Positions 32,295 to 44,065 of a stretch of 64,000 nt of DNA are shown in pieces. The first letter of the stretch is position 1, and every line of letters begins with the position of its first letter. The position numbers and the translations under genes are program-made. The DNA is from Shiraia sp. slf14. Lineage: Eukaryota; Ascomycota; Dothideomycetes; Pleosporales; Shiraiaceae. Where the stretch lies: assembly GCA_000498155.1 (NCBI GenBank), contig AXZN01000022.1, forward strand, positions 620,001-684,000, written 5' to 3'. Under the pieces are notes generated by a model. That model was given only the letters and a program-made list of their open reading frames with translations. It did not search any database and had not been told where the DNA came from.

Positions 32295-33563
32295 ATGGGC
32301 TCAGCGTCCAGCCCCACAACATACGCACGCCAACACCTTCCTGCAAGCCTCCTCTTCTCGCCGCGCGAGCTCAAACAATATCGGCGCTGGCAAAGCCTTT
32401 GCACTACACTCAAGTCGGCAGACCAAGGCTGTCTACCTACAGCCATCCAATATGATGAGTTCCAACAATGGCTCCGACGACAAGATTCTGGTTATTTTTC
32501 GGATGTCTTTGAAGACATCATAGACCATATCAAGATCGACCCCTCCCAATCGCCGTCTTTACTCTATGAGGCTCCACGTGCCTCATTATGTCGCCATGCG
32601 ATACACCCCATTACCGTTGGGCAGTCTCGATCACGCTGTCCTGTCTGCATGATAGATGTACACCTCAACTACCTGAAGGCGCTTACCCGGAAACTACACC
32701 AAGCCACAGGTCGGCCGCTTCCAGGCACAGGCACGCCATCAGAACAACAGGAAAGCTTGTATTGTGCATGGCTGCGAGGCAAGATTGATATACTCCGCCA
32801 GGTTACCCAGCTCGAAGACATGGCAGAGCAAGAGGCCGAATGGCTGCAACAGCAGAATGGCGTACTCGATAGCGACACCAAGACTGCAAGTGAGGCCCTG
32901 GATCTTTATTGGTTTGAGACAAGCGGCCTACCCGTAGTGCAGCAGCGTAGTTCAGTCGAAAAGAGCGTGAACTTTGCGGACGACACAAATTTTCATTCGG
33001 GTCGCCACGCAGATTTCTTCTTGAAAAGATCCCCTCGCTACGAGCCTGGAAAGTACACTGTCCTGGAAGAAAAAAAGGACGATGACAAGGAGCATGGTGA
33101 TGTCTCTGAAGATTCGGAAGATTACAATCGAACGCCTGTTTTGCGAAATCACGAAGTTCCACCTAGGCATGGCTGCGACAAAGCAACTTTAGCCTCTTTG
33201 GATACAAGTCGCGACTCGTGCGACTTACACATGTCGAACACTTGCTCTTTGCAGGAAAATACCATTAACCGCCATACCATGGAACACAAGCAGTATATTT
33301 CAAAGCAAACGCTGTGCCCAGTCGAGCCTACGTCATTGAAATCAGCTGACGTAGAGCTCAATTACTTGGAGGGGATAGATGATTGGGAGGATGTTGACTC
33401 TGAATCTGATTCTTCTGAATCTGATTCTGAATCTGAATCTGATTCTGATTCTGATTCTGAATCTGAATCTGACTCTGAAGATGATGACGAGTCAACCGAC
33501 GGGAGTTTTGTCTGCTTCCAACTTCAAGAAGATGCTAGCTACATCATGTTCTCTGATGACTGA
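32295..33563 (+). CDS. Unknown protein with Cys/His cluster and Ser-Asp tail
   Basis: Predicted 422 aa, single exon, starting MGSASSPT. I do not recognise the family. The N-terminal third is ordered and carries a possible small zinc-binding cluster (SLCRHAIHPITVG followed by SRCPVC). A helical region (EDMAEQEAEWLQQQ) follows. A mid-region NFADDTNFHSGRHADFFLKR looks conserved-type. The tail (residues about 365-405) is an almost pure Ser/Asp/Glu repeat, giving a strongly acidic, CK2-phosphorylatable end. Role unknown. Confidence 0.65.
   Translation: MGSASSPTTYARQHLPASLLFSPRELKQYRRWQSLCTTLKSADQGCLPTAIQYDEFQQWLRRQDSGYFSDVFEDIIDHIKIDPSQSPSLLYEAPRASLCRHAIHPITVGQSRSRCPVCMIDVHLNYLKALTRKLHQATGRPLPGTGTPSEQQESLYCAWLRGKIDILRQVTQLEDMAEQEAEWLQQQNGVLDSDTKTASEALDLYWFETSGLPVVQQRSSVEKSVNFADDTNFHSGRHADFFLKRSPRYEPGKYTVLEEKKDDDKEHGDVSEDSEDYNRTPVLRNHEVPPRHGCDKATLASLDTSRDSCDLHMSNTCSLQENTINRHTMEHKQYISKQTLCPVEPTSLKSADVELNYLEGIDDWEDVDSESDSSESDSESESDSDSDSESESDSEDDDESTDGSFVCFQLQEDASYIMFSDD
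33396..33480 (+). repeat. GATTCT/GAATCT hexamer repeat coding Ser-Asp/Ser-Glu
   Basis: About fourteen tandem hexamers alternating GAATCT and GATTCT inside the coding frame, encoding the acidic tail. Such repeats change length readily by slippage in multiples of two codons without breaking the frame. Confidence 0.9.
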
Positions 33564-33902
33564 GCGCTCTTCGTCTTCAGTGCTTTGATTGAGCTTCATC
33601 ATTAGGGGCGCAGCGGCGTTTTAGCATTATACCATACTATTGAATTTTACATTCATGCTGCAATTTCAGATCCACCGTCGTAAAAGCTCTAATACGTGGT
33701 GGCATGTTATACTCACTACACCGATTTTATGTTATTTTATTTCCTGTTGGCATTGTAGATGAATATGCGGGAATATGGGAACGCAGATCAGTAAGTCAGA
33801 TTAGCTTTGGCAACAGATGACTGCCATGCATCCGATATGACTGCGCAACTACATCTAGCTAAATATAATACATAAAATATCTCAGTCACTTTAACATTCC
33901 AC
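33564..33902. other. Convergent 3' intergenic region
   Basis: AT-rich spacer between two converging stop codons (33563 on plus, 33903 on minus); presumably both 3' UTRs and terminators. Nothing else seen. Confidence 0.5.
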
Positions 33903-36900
33903 TTAGTCCATGCTCTCTCTTTTTTCTTTCCCACCATCATCAACTTTGGGTGCTTCTGGCACTTGTATTCCTTCCATCTTCCACTTCATACCCAAGTATG
34001 CATCGCTGAGCAGACTGACATCAATCATTTTACCCTGGGCTTCCAAGGATAAAGATACTTTTGCTGATGCCTTTAGCCTCTGGCTGCCATTGCCATCTCC
34101 ACGACGACCGCGACCATGATCACCACGCCGACTGGGGTCATTCCAGGAGACACGCTTGAGCGCGATTATCTCGTCGGACTGGGAATAAGATAGCATGACG
34201 AAGAACCCTTCGCTTTGTGGCTTTGGATACCGTGGGGCAAAGATACGTATGGACCCGTTGTGTAGCTTAGCATAGTTTTTACGAGCAAAATTGACCGTGC
34301 ATGATGCTGCATTGATATCTCCAAGATCAAAGTCCACTTGAGGGAGCCGACCAAGTGATTCCACAAATCGCTTTACGGCAGGAGGCCTAATGCCAACGGA
34401 TTTGCCAGTTCTTTCAAGAAGCGTTGATGATAATCCCGTGGCTTCAACGAGATTTTTAGGACTAGCACCGGAGGCCCGAATGCGTTCTTTCTCCATGTCA
34501 GTTTCTACTCCAGGAAAGAGAGATAATGGGCCATCGCCTGGCCAGCGGCCCGATTTGATTGCCTGAAGAAGGGTGATCATCATTTCACAGCTCGACAAAT
34601 AACCCAGCTCAGTAAGCACGTCAATAGCAGCTTGAACAATGCGAATACTCTGGTCCAAGACGGAATTGAGATCCCCCACATAGTCTGAGATGGGTAAGTC
34701 TATGCGAGAGAAATGCGCTTGTAAGAGAAGGAATGCTTTGACATGCGGGTCCCACATTGGTAGCCCGAAGTTGTCTGCTGAAAGAGGTAATGCTTTTGAC
34801 AATTCAGCGTTAATGATATCCTCATTATGGCGTACGGGAAGTTCATCATACTCGGCTGCGTGCGAAACCCATGAAAGAACATCAGAGAATGATGCACCTG
34901 GTTTAGCATGTTTCACGAAGTATCTGATGGTTTTGTGACTCAGGTAGTAGTAACTCATTACTTTACCGAGTGACGTCGCGTCGACTTGACCACTCGGATT
35001 AATAATTGCGCATGAAGATTCTTCGAGTTCCTTTAGCGAGTTTTCAACCAAGGAGATCATGTAATCATTGGCCATAGACTGCGCAGCGGTAGTATTGTGT
35101 TCTTCAGCTGATATTTCGAGTCCATAAAACGAGGGGTTTTTGTGTAGTCGGCGAAAGAAGAACGTCCATGTGAGGTAATCGAGAGCATCCTGCTTTGTAG
35201 CAATGGTGCCAGCCGAGATCTCAGCACCCAAGTGATTATCGAGCACTTTGTGTAGTGATGATTCGACAGGAAATCCAGTGTGTAAGAAATGCTTGTAAAA
35301 CTCTTTCTTGGCGTCCTGGGTGAAGATTCGGGCGATACCCGAGGAGTCGAACTGCGGACGACCAGCACGCCCAAGCATTTGCAATACATCGGTCAAGTCC
35401 ATGTCTTTGTAGCCTTCTGTTTTGGCGTCGAAGAATTGTGTACCTTTCACGACGACAAGGTGAGCTGGTAAATTGACTCCCCATGCAAGGGTGCTGGTCG
35501 CGACGAGGATCTGGATCTTATTGTTGGCAAAGAGCTCCTCCGATAGGGATCGATCAGTTTCAACAAGACCAGCATGGTGAAGCCCAATACCAAAACTCAA
35601 CGCCTCTTTCAGAGCATCATCTTTCACGCGGTCGAGATTGAGCGCGAGATCATCTTCTGACATATGCAAGAAACGCCGAGGGTTGTCTTCCATGCCACAA
35701 AAGTTGATAAGGTCGCGAGCCGTGAGACGGGTTTGTCGACGTGAAGCTACGAATACAATAACTGGCTTTCTCGGTGAGTGTGCTTTTATGGCTAAAAATG
35801 TCGGTCGGTTCATAGACTGCATAAGTGGACAAAACCCGCGTTGTTCAGGGAAGCCATCGATGAAAATCTCCAGTGGCACAGGTCGAACTGAATGACGAAA
35901 ATTGAAGAGTCCTTCTTTGACTCCCAACCAATTACCGAGATCCGATGCGTTAGCACAAGCAGTCGACATACCCAGAAGCCGTATAGACCCATCCTTTTTC
36001 TGTGATGCAATATAGTTCATACGGGAGACAATGATCTCGAGAATTGGGCCACGATCACCACCCAGAAGATGTATTTCGTCAATGATCACGAGGCTGACTT
36101 GGCGCACATAGCCACGAGTCTGCCAGCTACGACTAATGCCATCCCATTTCTCAGGTGTTGTGATTATGATATCAGCGTCTCGAATAGTGCGTGTATCTGG
36201 GGTGTTGTCGCCAGTAAGCTCTACTAATTGCAATCCCATTGGGCCCGCAAGACGCTTGCCCCAGTCTTGTACCCGTTCACGGACGAGGGCCTTCATTGGT
36301 GCAATATAAACAACTTTGGATCCAGGTTTTTCGCGAAAGGCCCACCACATTGCTAATTCGGCTGCCACTGTCTTACCACTGCCAGTAGGAGACCCGAGTA
36401 AAACGTTGGCGGGGGTATGATATAAACAATGGAAGATCTGTGTCTGCATGGGATTGAAGTATTGGAAACGCTGACCATACAATTCTTCTAACAAAGGATT
36501 TTTGAGAGCCGAGAGTGGTAATGGTTGTAGATTTAGGAGATCAGTGTAAACACTCTCAGTGTCAGGCCGGATGAGATGTTGGAAGGAGATGGCATGCACA
36601 GTTTCCGCCCCCAGCCAGCGATCAGATACAACGCGAACATATATCTGAGTAGGTAAAGGATCTGAAAGCGGAATCGTAAAATTCAGCTCATGGTCGTCAA
36701 AAAGCTTCTTACGGGATAGGATGAAGTATTCGTAATGATAGATTTCAGCCGTTTCCGAATTCTCCACCCAAATCCAGAATGATTCCGACGTGCCATGATG
36801 CCGATCGTTCCATTTGAACTCCGGAGTGAGCCAGAGCCGTATGCGAAGAACATCTCGGTTCAGAGGGGCGATCTCCGACTCTACCGTCAATGTGGGGAAA

Positions 36901-39900
36901 TTGTCTAGTAGTTTACTGATAACAGTACCCATCTTGGAATTATGTACCATACTCCCAATTTCCGATGGTTCCATGTCGCGCAGCGTTTCGATAGATGGAT
37001 ACTTGGCATCGAGCTGACGAAGCACGGGCTGTGGAAGGTCAAATTGATGTAAAGGATGCTCGATAGACCAACACCTCTGTTCGATGGATTGGCATAAGCT
37101 GAGTAGGACAAGGCACTGGTACCCCCATCGCCGATTCAGCGCTATCATGAAAAGCGCGCGGGCGATACGTGAGGCATTTTGGGTGATATAATTTGTGTCT
37201 GAAATGAGGGTGAAATCCTCGAGTCTTGCTCTTGAGATATGAGCTTGGAGCAGATAATTTGTTTTCCCATGTGGTGTGGCAAAACCACCCTTGACCTCTG
37301 TGACGACAAACCCCTCCTCGTTAAGTGCGGAAAGCTCCTTCTCTTCAGTATCGCGAGACTGTACTTGGTCAAATTCACCGCTCATACTAATCATGGCCAA
37401 GGCGTCAGCATCAGAACTTCGAGGGCTCATCATGGTGTTGAAAATCTCAACACTTGTCTGACGAACATAGAATTGACTAGCAATGCGGCCGACATCCTTT
37501 GACCGCAAATCCTCTGTGGTCTCATTGAAAATGATCATCTGGCTTTGCTGCAGAACCCGCGCTGCGTCAATGATCAATTTGCGGCGACGGCCAACCAGTT
37601 GCGGATCATCTCGAATCTCTGCCCATTCGATACCGTAAAGGAGAGGGCTTTTCTGCATGCGAACAAACAAGTAGGAGTAACCCAGCCACTGCACCGCTTC
37701 AGAAACAGTAGTGACTGTTCCCAAGGAAATCTCTGCATTGAGGTTGTCAACAAGCTTGGCTGAAAATCTTGATTCAATAGGCTGCTGCTCCGTCACAGCC
37801 CGCATGTAGTGGTCAAGCCTGTCGTGGGTGGTGCAAATGAAGCCAATTCCGGTGTCTTGGAATTGAGGCCGACCAGCACGACCAAAAATCTGTAATACAT
37901 CAAGAATTCCGAGATCAGTGAATCTACCTTCTTGAGCATTGTAAACTTGAGTGCCTTTGATAAGAACTGCTGCAGCAGGCAGATTGACACCCCAGGCCAG
38001 AGTCGCCGTACAGCATAAGACTTTGATGACGCCTTCTGCAAACAGTCTTTCAATTAGGTTCCGGTCAGAACGCGGCATTCCTGCATGATGTGTTCCCATG
38101 CCTTTCCCGAGCAACTCTCGTAACTCTCGTCCTTTCGATTGCTTCATATCGCGAACAGCATTCTCGTACCTAGGGTGATCTGTAGGATCGAATAGATCGC
38201 TACACAGTTCTTCTATAGCCTGTTCATACAATCGGCGTGCTGTTTTGACGGTGTCCTTCCTGGAATGTACAAAAACCATGATTTGATGGCCACGCCTAAG
38301 CATTTCGACTACTTTGTCAAATGCTACCTTGTCTAGATTTTCCCGAGACTTTGTGGTACCAGGCCGGCCTTTTGCGCCAATGAAGTGCTGCTCTAGAGGT
38401 ACAGGCCGAAACGAGGCATCGAAATAGAACAGCCCAGCCATTTTGTTCACACGGAGGAAGTCGGCTACGTCGACATAATTGGGCAATGTGGCGGACAGTC
38501 CGACTATACGGATGAGAGATTGTGTACTTTCGACTTGTCGCTCAGTTCGCGCTACCAGACTCTCCAATACAGCACCACGCTCATCATGCAACATGTGAAC
38601 CTCATCAATGATCAATAACCGGACTTTCTGGACAAGCTCAGTATCTCCGGTACTTTTCCGAGTGACTACATCCCACTTCTCAGGAGTAGTAACTATGATC
38701 TGGGTATCCAGTATTTCGGCTTTGGTCAGGTGCATGTCGCCAGTCAGCTCGCGTGCTTTGATGCCGAGCCAAGCTAGACGTTTTCCCAGCTTTTCAGTGA
38801 CTTCAGCAGCCAGAGCCTTCATTGGCGCCACGTAGATGATCTTGAAATCTTCCATCATTACTGTATACTCGGTGGCCTTGGGGTTTTCCATTGGGTTCGG
38901 CACGACGTTCTTAGCAATAGTGTTGAGGATAGTAAGCATCGCTGCGTCTGTCTTACCGGCACCAGTAGGGGCACAAATAAGCATGTTCTCGCTTGTCTTA
39001 TAAGCAACCGGATATACGAGGCTTTGCATGCGATTCAGAGATTGGTAGCCTTTGAACGTGCGTTGGCAAAGACCATCAAGTTCGTTAATCTTTACCAGGC
39101 GACGACCAGCACCGATTGTTCCAACAGGAGCTGCTGGAATCTCATATTCCTCATAGGTGTTGTCGTCATGGTGGACGGTGTTTGGGGGCAAGGCATATTT
39201 TCTGCCATAAGCGGAGATTTTATTACCAGCTTCATGGGTGCGGTAAACATGCGGGTACTGGGGGCCTTTACGATTCATGGCAGGTGCTAGTTCGGCATGT
39301 TTGTGTTCAAAGTCTTGCCTGCGCAAAGCTTCTTCTCGTTCAGCCTTTGATTGCAAGCGGTCAACCACGTTGTCATAGTGAAGGGAGACTTTTTCTTGCT
39401 GAGATTGGGTGATATCATGGCGGTGCGAGATAAGATCAGCCACTAAGTCCAAATGATTGTATCCGACAACCTCAGCAAGAATCATCTGCAACTCCTCATC
39501 TGTCAAACGTTAGTCTCAACGTGATATACGTTGGGTTTGAATGGGAGCCCTACTGCTGCTGTCACTGGCAAGAATCGCGGAGATCTGCTCCCTCAGTGAC
39601 CCGGCATCTAAGCCAGAGCTCAGTTGGGCAACTCCAGCGCATTTCTGCGTTAGCCATTGCTGCCCATATTCATCTTTTGGGGTAAAGGCGTCGAAGGCTG
39701 GATCATATTGATCACTGCTATAATCATCCTCATCCTCATCATTAATGATATCCCATATCTCTTCGCTGCTTGTGATACCAGATAAGTCATCGTTGTCCAA
39801 ATCGATGCTACTATTGTATACTGGCACGTCGTATGAGTTGCGAGGCAGGTCCAATTCTGCTATTGCCTTGCGCATGGCAGCAAGTTGCTCTAGCCATTGG

Positions 39901-39989
39901 GCCTGTGCCTCGGCGGCGGATGAAGACATGGACACGAACAACTCAGAAATTGTATTTGTATCAGGAAGGAGCTGTTCAATTGTTGGCAT
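33903..39989 (-). CDS. SLH1: Slh1/ASCC3-type Ski2-like RNA helicase
   Basis: Predicted about 2010 aa, the length expected for the helicase of the ribosome-quality-control trigger complex, which splits stalled, collided ribosomes. It has two tandem helicase cassettes, each with RecA domains, winged helix and Sec63-like unit. Cassette 1: Walker A APTGAGKT (322-329), DEVH (444-447), SATLPN, and GRAGRPQF. Cassette 2: SPTGSGKT (1182-1189), DEIH (1286-1289), and a second GRAGRPQF. Both ATPase sites look intact. The related Brr2 has a degenerate second cassette and about 2150 aa, so Slh1 fits better. One intron near the 5' end: acceptor ACAG at 39501-39500, donor either GTAGGG at 39553 (54-nt intron, exon 1 39989-39554) or GTATAT at 39529 (30 nt); both keep frame. 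The N-terminal exon is acidic (NDEDEDDYSSDQYD). Confidence 0.92.
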
Positions 39990-40262
39990 TTACTGCCAAA
40001 TTAATTACAATGCGCAAAGAAAGTCTGGGTGGATGACGAGAGCAAGGCTCGGCTGGACTTGCCCCGCCCCCGCCTCTAGCGCTGTTATGTCAGCCGCTAG
40101 TTACCCTTGTGGCCCTGACATGGGAAGCGCGATACTGTCGTAGACATACACTTCGTTGGCGATAGACCGCACTTGAGTCTATTTCCTTCTATATACTAAC
40201 ACTATACCTCCGCCACCCCAGCTGTCTCTTTAAAAAAAACCTGTTGTTTGAACGCTGAGATC
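39990..40262. promoter_or_regulatory. Short divergent promoter, SLH1/YKT6
   Basis: Only 273 bp separate the two start codons, so the promoters must be shared or overlapping. A TATATACTAACACTATACC stretch lies near 40190-40209, about 60 bp before the YKT6 ATG. Confidence 0.5.
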
Positions 40263-41106
40263 ATGAAGGTGGTGTATATTGGTGTAAGGGTTCTCTCACC
40301 GCCGCACTTCACCATCTAACTACGCCGTACCCACAGGTCTTCAAGAATGAAGGGAAACCAGCAGTTGAGCTTACGTGCGAGCGTGAACTCAGTTCCTATG
40401 GTCGTTTCACGCGTGGAAGCATAAGTGAATTTGTACGTCAGACTGTCCGGTCAATCAGTACCTCTCGCAGCGGAGCCTAGCGTACAAGCTGACAGTAACT
40501 CAGATGTCCTTCTTCGCTGGAGAGGTTGCCTCACGGACAAGGCCAGGGCAAAGGCAAGATGTCGAAGAGAAAGGTACGGGTCCACATCAACGGCTTCTTA
40601 TTGCATGACTAGAGCACTGTTGACACAACGTTGTAGAATATATCTTTCATGCCTACGGCCGCACAGAAGGCGTTTGCGGCATCATCATCACTGATCTCGA
40701 ATACCCCAAGCTCGTTGCACATCAAGTCCTTTCTAAAGTCGTTGACGAGTTCGTCAGCAAATACCCGCGGACGGCTTATGCTTCTGCTACCAAAGACACC
40801 CCACAAATGTCTTTTCCCGAACTGAAAGACTATATACAAAAATATCAAGATCCGCAACAGGCAGATAGTATCATGAAAATTCAGAAAGAGTTAGACGAGA
40901 CAAAAATCGTGCTACATAAAACGATCGAGAGTGTGCTAGAGCGTGGGGAGAAGATCGATAACCTGGTCGCTAAAAGTGACGGCTTGAGTGCACAGAGTAA
41001 GATGTTCTACACACAGGTATGAGATGCATGCGGCAAATAGAGGTGCGCCAATTACTAACCAGCTCCGCAGGCTAAGAAGCAGAATTCCTGCTGCGTAGTC
41101 ATGTAA
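40263..41106 (+). CDS. YKT6: R-SNARE Ykt6
   Basis: Predicted 200 aa, the normal Ykt6 length. Five exons: 40263-40283 (only seven codons), 40337-40432, 40504-40573, 40637-41016, 41071-41106; all phases agree and donors are GTAAGG, GTACGT, GTACGG, GTATGA. Ykt6 is a palmitoylated and prenylated SNARE acting in ER-Golgi, endosome, vacuole and autophagosome fusion. The N-terminal longin domain starts MKVVYIGVFKNEG. The SNARE helix carries the zero-layer Arg in TIESVLERGEKID. The C-terminus ends in CCVVM, giving the paired cysteines for palmitoylation and farnesylation. No membrane helix, as expected. Confidence 0.95.
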
Positions 41107-41548
41107 ATTTGTTTCTTGGTCTTCATTGCACGGTGTTTTCTTGGGTTTTGATTGGTTTAGCTGTCTGAGCTGTACTTGAATATGAAATAAATACTGTCCT
41201 TGATCTGGAGGCGTTTTGATTGATTCGTGGTCCTAATACTCACGTGTATGGCATCAGTTTTGGCTGGTTAATACTGTCGAATTTTGTAGTGCAGGATAAT
41301 AAGTGTGATGTTGTTCAATCACTTCCATGTAATCATGTAACATTCTTCGTAACTTCTTGGGTACTTACATGAATGGTTGGAAATTGCCCTGCATTCACTC
41401 GTCACGGCAATTGTCGTATCCTTTGGGTATAACCCTGTCTTTCAGCTCCTTATGCTATCAGAAACTATTCCATAACTTTTCCTTGCCTTTTAGGTAAATG
41501 TGTATCTTGTCGTCAATGCTTCTGTTTTTTCGAAATTTTTGCGAAGAC
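41107..41548. other. Convergent 3' region with polyadenylation signal
   Basis: Spacer between the YKT6 and transporter stop codons. A canonical AATAAA lies at 41186-41191, 80 nt after the YKT6 stop, and is a likely 3'-end signal. No gene seen. Confidence 0.6.
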
Positions 41549-43159
41549 TCATGCCCTCTTCATCACTCTACAGCCCGCCCAACTCCACCTTGCCATGATC
41601 AAACATACTGCACTACCAAACAACATACATCCGCCGAATATCCACAAAGCATCAAATCCACCATGCTCCAACACTGTACCGCCTATAGGTGTTCCAATCA
41701 AAACACCGAACGCGACGATAGCAAAGCTCTGCCCCAAACGAGTGCCAATTTTATCCCTAGCATCCATGCTCAAGCTAACGACAACGGTGGGTGGAAGGGA
41801 AACAAATGACCCAGAAAAGAAACCATAAAATGCCATCAATACGATAATCCTAGCGCTTGAAATGGCCGTCATGAAAAGGAGACAGAGGGTTGCTGAGATG
41901 AGAGTACAAGGGATGACCACATTGAGGGGGCCAAGTTTGTCAGCGACAAGGCTGGGCAGAATGCCTTTGAATGAATTAGAATTACTATTTAATATGTTTT
42001 GTTTGGAACTCATGACTTACGTCCAAATGTCGAAGTACTGTTCATCACTGCCAAGAGGTAAAATGCCAAATTCTCGTTGGTAATATGGCGTTGAAGTGCG
42101 TAGAGTTGTGCATAAAAGAATGGCATGTACAGGCCCATGAAACCGAAAAAGAAGCCCGTGACTTGCAAAGAATAGGCTGGAATGGCAAATGCGCGCAGAT
42201 CGAACAGGGAGCGCGAATTTGGTGGTAATACTCGGACGCGCATGCAAATATTTGGAATCATCATCGTAGCAAGAATGATAAAAGCCAAGACTCTGCTTGT
42301 CCACGCGAATCCAATTTTGGGCAAGAGCTTGTGAAATACAATGGGATAGACGATACCACCAAATGATGATCCAGAAGCCGCAATACCAATTGCGGTACCA
42401 ATCCTGGTAGAGAAATAGGTTGACAAAATTGCCACGCTAGGAACAAACAAGGCGCCTGTCCCTATTCCGATGCAGAATGCCTGAGCGAGAAGAACTTGCC
42501 AATATTTATCACAAAGGGAGAGCATCATCTGACCGAATACTAGCATGAAGGACCCAAATATCAGCAGCTCGCGGAAGTAGCCAGCATCGTAAATCGGGCC
42601 GGTGAGAGCACCAACCATCATGAGGAGAAAGGCTTGAATGGAGCCAATCCATGAAATCGCGGAGGGTGAGGATGTCCGAAGTAGATTGGTTTCGTAGTAT
42701 GCTTGGTACGAGCCAAATGTGTTTGAGATACCCCTACATGACCAGTAAGGTATGAATCAAAATAGAGTGTGGCAGTGTTACATATTGCAACTGATAAAAA
42801 GGGCTTTTGTGCGAAATATGAGTGGCTTACCAAGTATTAAAGAGCAGAAAAAAACCACCGAGCACCTGTAGCCATGCCCAGAGGCCACCATTTGGTATAC
42901 TTGATGCATCGTTTACGTTTGAGTGTTTGATTTGCACCACTTCTGGACATGCTTCTTTCTTGGTGTCATCAGTTTTATGACGTGCATTCTCTTGCCCTAG
43001 CTTAAATGCTTGATCATGATCAATCTGCGCGAAATCCAAAGAAGAAGACCATAGCTCTTGATCTATTGCTGTGCTAGTGTGACCTTCGACAAACTTGGAT
43101 CTATCTTCTTGTGGTAAGGGCACAGACGTTGATGCATCGCCTCGTGAATAGGCAGACAT
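41549..43159 (-). CDS. MFS transporter, monocarboxylate (MCT)-like
   Basis: Predicted 485-aa plasma-membrane or organelle transporter of the major facilitator superfamily. Exons (minus) 43159-42831, 42733-42021, 41964-41549; GTAAGC and GTAAGT donors, phases agree. A hydrophilic N-terminus of about 95 aa precedes the first helix (GLWAWLQVLGGFFLLFNTWG). The pattern NTFGSYQAYYETNLL, SSPSAISWIGSIQAFL and then DKYWQVLLAQAFCIGIGTGAL is characteristic of fungal MCT-like (MCH) transporters. About twelve helices in total, with the central loop after helix 6 (SRSLFDLRAF) and FGRILPSLVADKLG starting the last exon. Fungal members include riboflavin and carboxylate carriers and secondary-metabolite exporters; the substrate here is unknown. 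Confidence 0.88.
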
Positions 43160-43604
43160 TGTGACGCAAATGAAAAGAAAAAAAACAGGAATAGGAAATA
43201 AGATAGAGTCAAGCGGAACACGAGATGCGAAAGTGGAAAGGCAATGTTAGATTCCGGACATACTTCCAGACTGGTCTTCTACAAAGACGCCCTGTAAGCG
43301 GTTCGGCCATAAGAAAGAGCGAGCGAGCCGTCAGCACAAGGGACCCACCTAATAAGGTTATATAGCCCGTGCCCTCTTGATTCCGCATTATATCCGCGAG
43401 CTTGAAACCACGTCTACCAATGCAAAAAGTATTCTCTGGTTTTGGTTATTTTGAAGGCATAGAAATGTCAAATTCAGTCAGTTCCAAGTTTTGGAAGGAA
43501 ACCCCTCCCATCAGTCAAAGCATTTGTGCAAGGCGTCTCGCGCCAAACTCTTCATATTATGATCCTACCACTGCGAAGACTTGTAGGAACAAGAAAGTGA
43601 GAGA
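43160..43604. other. Intergenic, transporter upstream region
   Basis: Holds the promoter of the minus-strand transporter gene and the 3' flank of the small membrane reading frame. No further gene seen. Confidence 0.4.
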
Positions 43605-43910
43605 TTAAATGCCAGAAGCCAACAGAACCTGCGACCATGCCAATGCAAATGCCAATACAAAATCAACCATGGCATGCTGCATCTGGCCGGTAGGTGTGGT
43701 CCAACGCCATATGAACGAGAAGTAAACAAAAGCCGTCATCGACAGCCAAACCCCTATATAGAAAATGAAGCCAACAAGGAATGATGTACAAATTCGGCTA
43801 CAAACCGTCATAATCTTATGGGGAATATGCTTCATCAGGTCATTTCGTACTTTTGTGTGTCGAAATACAAGCCGTTTTATGTTGCTGTAAACGCCGAAAT
43901 GAAACGCCAT
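43605..43910 (-). pseudogene. Small membrane protein fragment, possibly broken by TAG
   Basis: From the Met at 43910 the frame encodes about 101 aa with two hydrophobic segments (ICTSFLVGFIFYIGVWLSM and VDFVLAFALAWSQVLL). Directly upstream, beyond an in-frame TAG (43922-43920), the same frame continues for at least 28 codons of protein-like sequence (ending GRADIFLWCTA). That suggests either a longer gene cut by a CAG-to-TAG change or an intron ending at this CATAG. I do not recognise the family. A short functional gene remains possible. Confidence 0.35.
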
Positions 43911-44065
43911 CAACGCTCGCTATGCTGTACACCACAGAAAGATATCAGCCCGCCCAAGGATAGACCCAATCCAGCTATTGGTGACCAAACACACAGATTG
44001 GATGTTCGTGCACCTGTAAAGTAATTGGCCTGACCATTCTACTTTCAACTTTCAGAATGGAGTAA

